Assembly (NCBI GenBank): GCA_964591455.1
Contig: CAZQDZ010000003.1
Coordinates: 129,112-193,111, forward strand
DNA from: RFSX01 sp964591455
GTDB lineage: Bacteria; Bacteroidota; Bacteroidia; Chitinophagales; Saprospiraceae
Length of the DNA stretch: 64,000 nt
Direction: 5' to 3'
In this document: positions 63,040 to 64,000 of the stretch, one piece after another
Numbering within the stretch: the first letter of the stretch is position 1
Layout of the letters: each line of letters opens with the position of its first letter
Translations under genes and position numbers: made by a program
The notes under the pieces: model-generated
What the model was told of the DNA's origin: nothing
The model's input: only the letters and a program-made list of their open reading frames with translations
Database searches by the model: none

Positions 63040-63047
63040 TATATTTG
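63040..63047 (+). promoter_or_regulatory. tRNA-Glu -7 box (TATATTTG)
   Basis: Exact TAnnTTTG match; predicted start near 63053, 34 bases before the tRNA 5' end. Confidence 0.5.
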
Positions 63048-63086
63048 CATCGCTTTAGAAGAAAAGCAAACAGTTATATAAATTTT

Positions 63087-63158
63087 GGCCCGTTCGTCTA
63101 GGGGTTAGGACGCCAGGTTTTCATCCTGGTAGCACGGGTTCGAATCCCGTACGGGCTA
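63087..63158 (+). tRNA. tRNA-Glu (anticodon TTC)
   Basis: Cloverleaf folds: acceptor GGCCCGT/ACGGGCT, anticodon stem CCAGG/CCTGG with loop TTTTCAT (anticodon TTC), T arm CGGGTTCGAATCCCG. The discriminator is A and CCA is not encoded. 72 bases. Decodes GAA and GAG. Confidence 0.95.
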
Positions 63159-63176
63159 CTCTTTGAATAAGGCATA

Positions 63177-63216
63177 GGCCTCGCATTTTCGTCGATGCGG
63201 GGCCGCTTTTGTTTTG
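63177..63216 (+). terminator. tRNA-Glu terminator
   Basis: GGCCTCGCAT (63177-63186) pairs with ATGCGGGGCC (63195-63204), one G-U pair, followed by GCTTTTGTTTTG. Confidence 0.85.
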
Positions 63217-63685
63217 ATAATCAAGGAGTTACGAAACTAACATTATAGTTTGAAACTTCTCACTCAGTTTAATTGGTAGCACAAATGGTAAAACATTTAT
63301 AAAATGCTACGTTCTTCCTATTTCAACACATAACGTAATTCGCAAATTTAGGTGATAGATTTAACTTAGTGTCTATGAATGATATTAAGAAAGCATTTAG
63401 AATTTTATTAAACTAATGTTACATAAAGAATTCTACTTGCAACTAAGCTATGTTTTCTTGAATTCTATTCCGAATAGTCGGATGTTAATCTATACTTTTC
63501 ATTCAAGCTCATAACGAGCCATAAGTTAGGATTAACTCTTAAGATTGGACCATAGTTTTACCAACTATGCAGTGATATAATTATCACTTACAAACAAAGA
63601 CAAAATGGCGTGAATCTAACTGTATATTCAGCTTGGAATTTGAGAATTCTATTCTCTTAACTTTCTAGTTTATTTACAGTTAGCA
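63217..63685. other. Non-coding stretch beyond tRNA-Glu
   Basis: 469 bases with no gene that I can support in any frame. It holds a 6-bp inverted repeat (GTAGCA near 63278, TGCTAC near 63305) and two small hairpins side by side (CATAGTT/AACTATG at 63551-63569 and AGTGATA/TATCACT at 63571-63588). No copy of the tRNA 3' end was seen, so there is no evident attachment-site duplicate. Confidence 0.5.
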
Positions 63686-63999
63686 TTAAGCGTTGGCATC
63701 TAGCATTGGTTCTGCATAAGAAGGCGACATCACCATAGGAAGCGGGTCTGTAACTTTAGTCTCCTTGTCAAACACTAGTGGAGGAGACCAGTAATTGCTT
63801 CAATTTATTTGTAAGGCCTTTGAGGAGAGGTTCTTTGCTCTGAGACCTAGTCTGAAATTTCCAATAATTAATCGCAGGACCTAACTTCTCTGTCTCCTCA
63901 TCAAAGGAACGATATGTCTTATTGGTATCTGCAGTCCTTAGGGCTACTGGTCTAACCCCCTATTAATCGGACAATTTCATGGTGATTAATATAAATGAT
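63686..63999 (-). pseudogene. Frameshifted gene remnant running off the right edge
   Basis: On the minus strand, three short open stretches in different frames look like one protein. The outer frame (63999-63955) reads IIYINHHEIVRLIGG then stops. The middle (63959-63768) reads VRPVALRTADTNKTYRSFDE...KLGPAINYWKFQTR...LLKGLTNKLKQ and ends at a TGA. The inner (63799-63686) reads YWSPPLVFDKETKVTDPLPM...SPSYAEPMLDANA and ends at TAA 63686. Frame changes are near 63957 and 63797. Codon and residue use look protein-like. I do not recognise the family. Either a decayed gene or sequence errors; the 5' part lies outside the window. Confidence 0.45.
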
Positions 64000-64000
64000 G

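Noticed and set aside
63087..64000. Integrated element with attachment sites at tRNA-Glu
   Set aside because: No integrase and no second copy of the tRNA 3' end in the window; only a decayed gene piece supports it.

Overview
The window is chromosomal DNA of a Bacteroidota bacterium, most likely a marine or aquatic member of the Saprospirales/Flavobacteriales side of the phylum; I would not name a genus. The signs are: A+T-rich DNA, several secreted proteins with type IX secretion system (T9SS) C-terminal sorting domains, a PorP/SprF protein beside a CHU_C adhesin, a TonB-dependent receptor with a carboxypeptidase-regulatory-like domain, an S46 peptidase, a YfhO protein, a large Bacteroidota-type signal peptidase I, and many genes preceded by TAnnTTTG, the -7 element of Bacteroidota sigma-ABfr promoters. 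No phage, insertion sequence, CRISPR array or rRNA was seen.

Layout. 1-5.2 kb: the 3' part of a giant Ig-repeat type B T9SS adhesin (its start lies outside the window) and its PorP/SprF partner. 5.3-9.4 kb: lepB, an unknown exported protein and a T9SS subtilisin. 9.4-15.5 kb: trmN6, then a DUF5689 lipoprotein and a TonB-dependent receptor divergent from an exported EEP-family nuclease or phosphatase, a plausible scavenging locus. 15.5-21.3 kb: a PIF1-like helicase, a 46-residue basic/membrane peptide, miaE, a glycosyltransferase, a WbqC protein and a dynamin-like GTPase. 21.4-26.3 kb: a 1,628-residue secreted repeat protein. 26.6-31.9 kb: an S46 dipeptidyl-peptidase, dnaK and a DUF4249-like lipoprotein. 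32-38 kb: panB-mltG, tilS, unknown exported proteins, a peroxiredoxin-like gene and mdh. 38.3-50.3 kb: an M43 metalloprotease, sucC, an orphan cox3-like gene, recF-DUF721, pdhA, a YfgM-like TPR gene, ribH, pyrC divergent from purK-purE, and an OmpA protein with TSP3 repeats. 50.4-63 kb: a compact asparaginase, an aminotransferase, a TlpA-like protein, pyrR-pyrB, YfhO, an Ntn-type asparaginase, miaA, an ArsC-like protein, a thioesterase and a choice-of-anchor B T9SS protein. 63.1 kb: tRNA-Glu(TTC), its terminator, then about 800 bases without an intact gene that end in a frameshifted remnant.

How the genes work together. Most are housekeeping: central carbon metabolism (mdh, sucC, pdhA), nucleotides (pyrR, pyrB, pyrC, purE, purK), cofactors (panB, ribH), tRNA modification (trmN6, miaA, miaE, tilS), envelope (lepB, mltG, ompA) and recombination (recF). 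The accessory part is an exported degradative set (S8, M43 and S46 peptidases, asparaginases, the EEP enzyme with its outer-membrane receptor) and three large surface proteins. This fits a surface-associated polymer and protein degrader. Five T9SS cargoes are encoded but no core T9SS machinery.

Starts were adjusted where a -7 box, a signal peptide or family alignment argued for it. I saw no single clearly new system. The best leads are the exported nuclease/TonB receptor/DUF5689 locus, the A-R8-A-R2 repeat protein, a perfect 20-bp hairpin inside the peroxiredoxin-like reading frame after mdh, the nested palindromes between pyrC and purK, the leaderless-looking pyrR, and the broken gene beyond tRNA-Glu.
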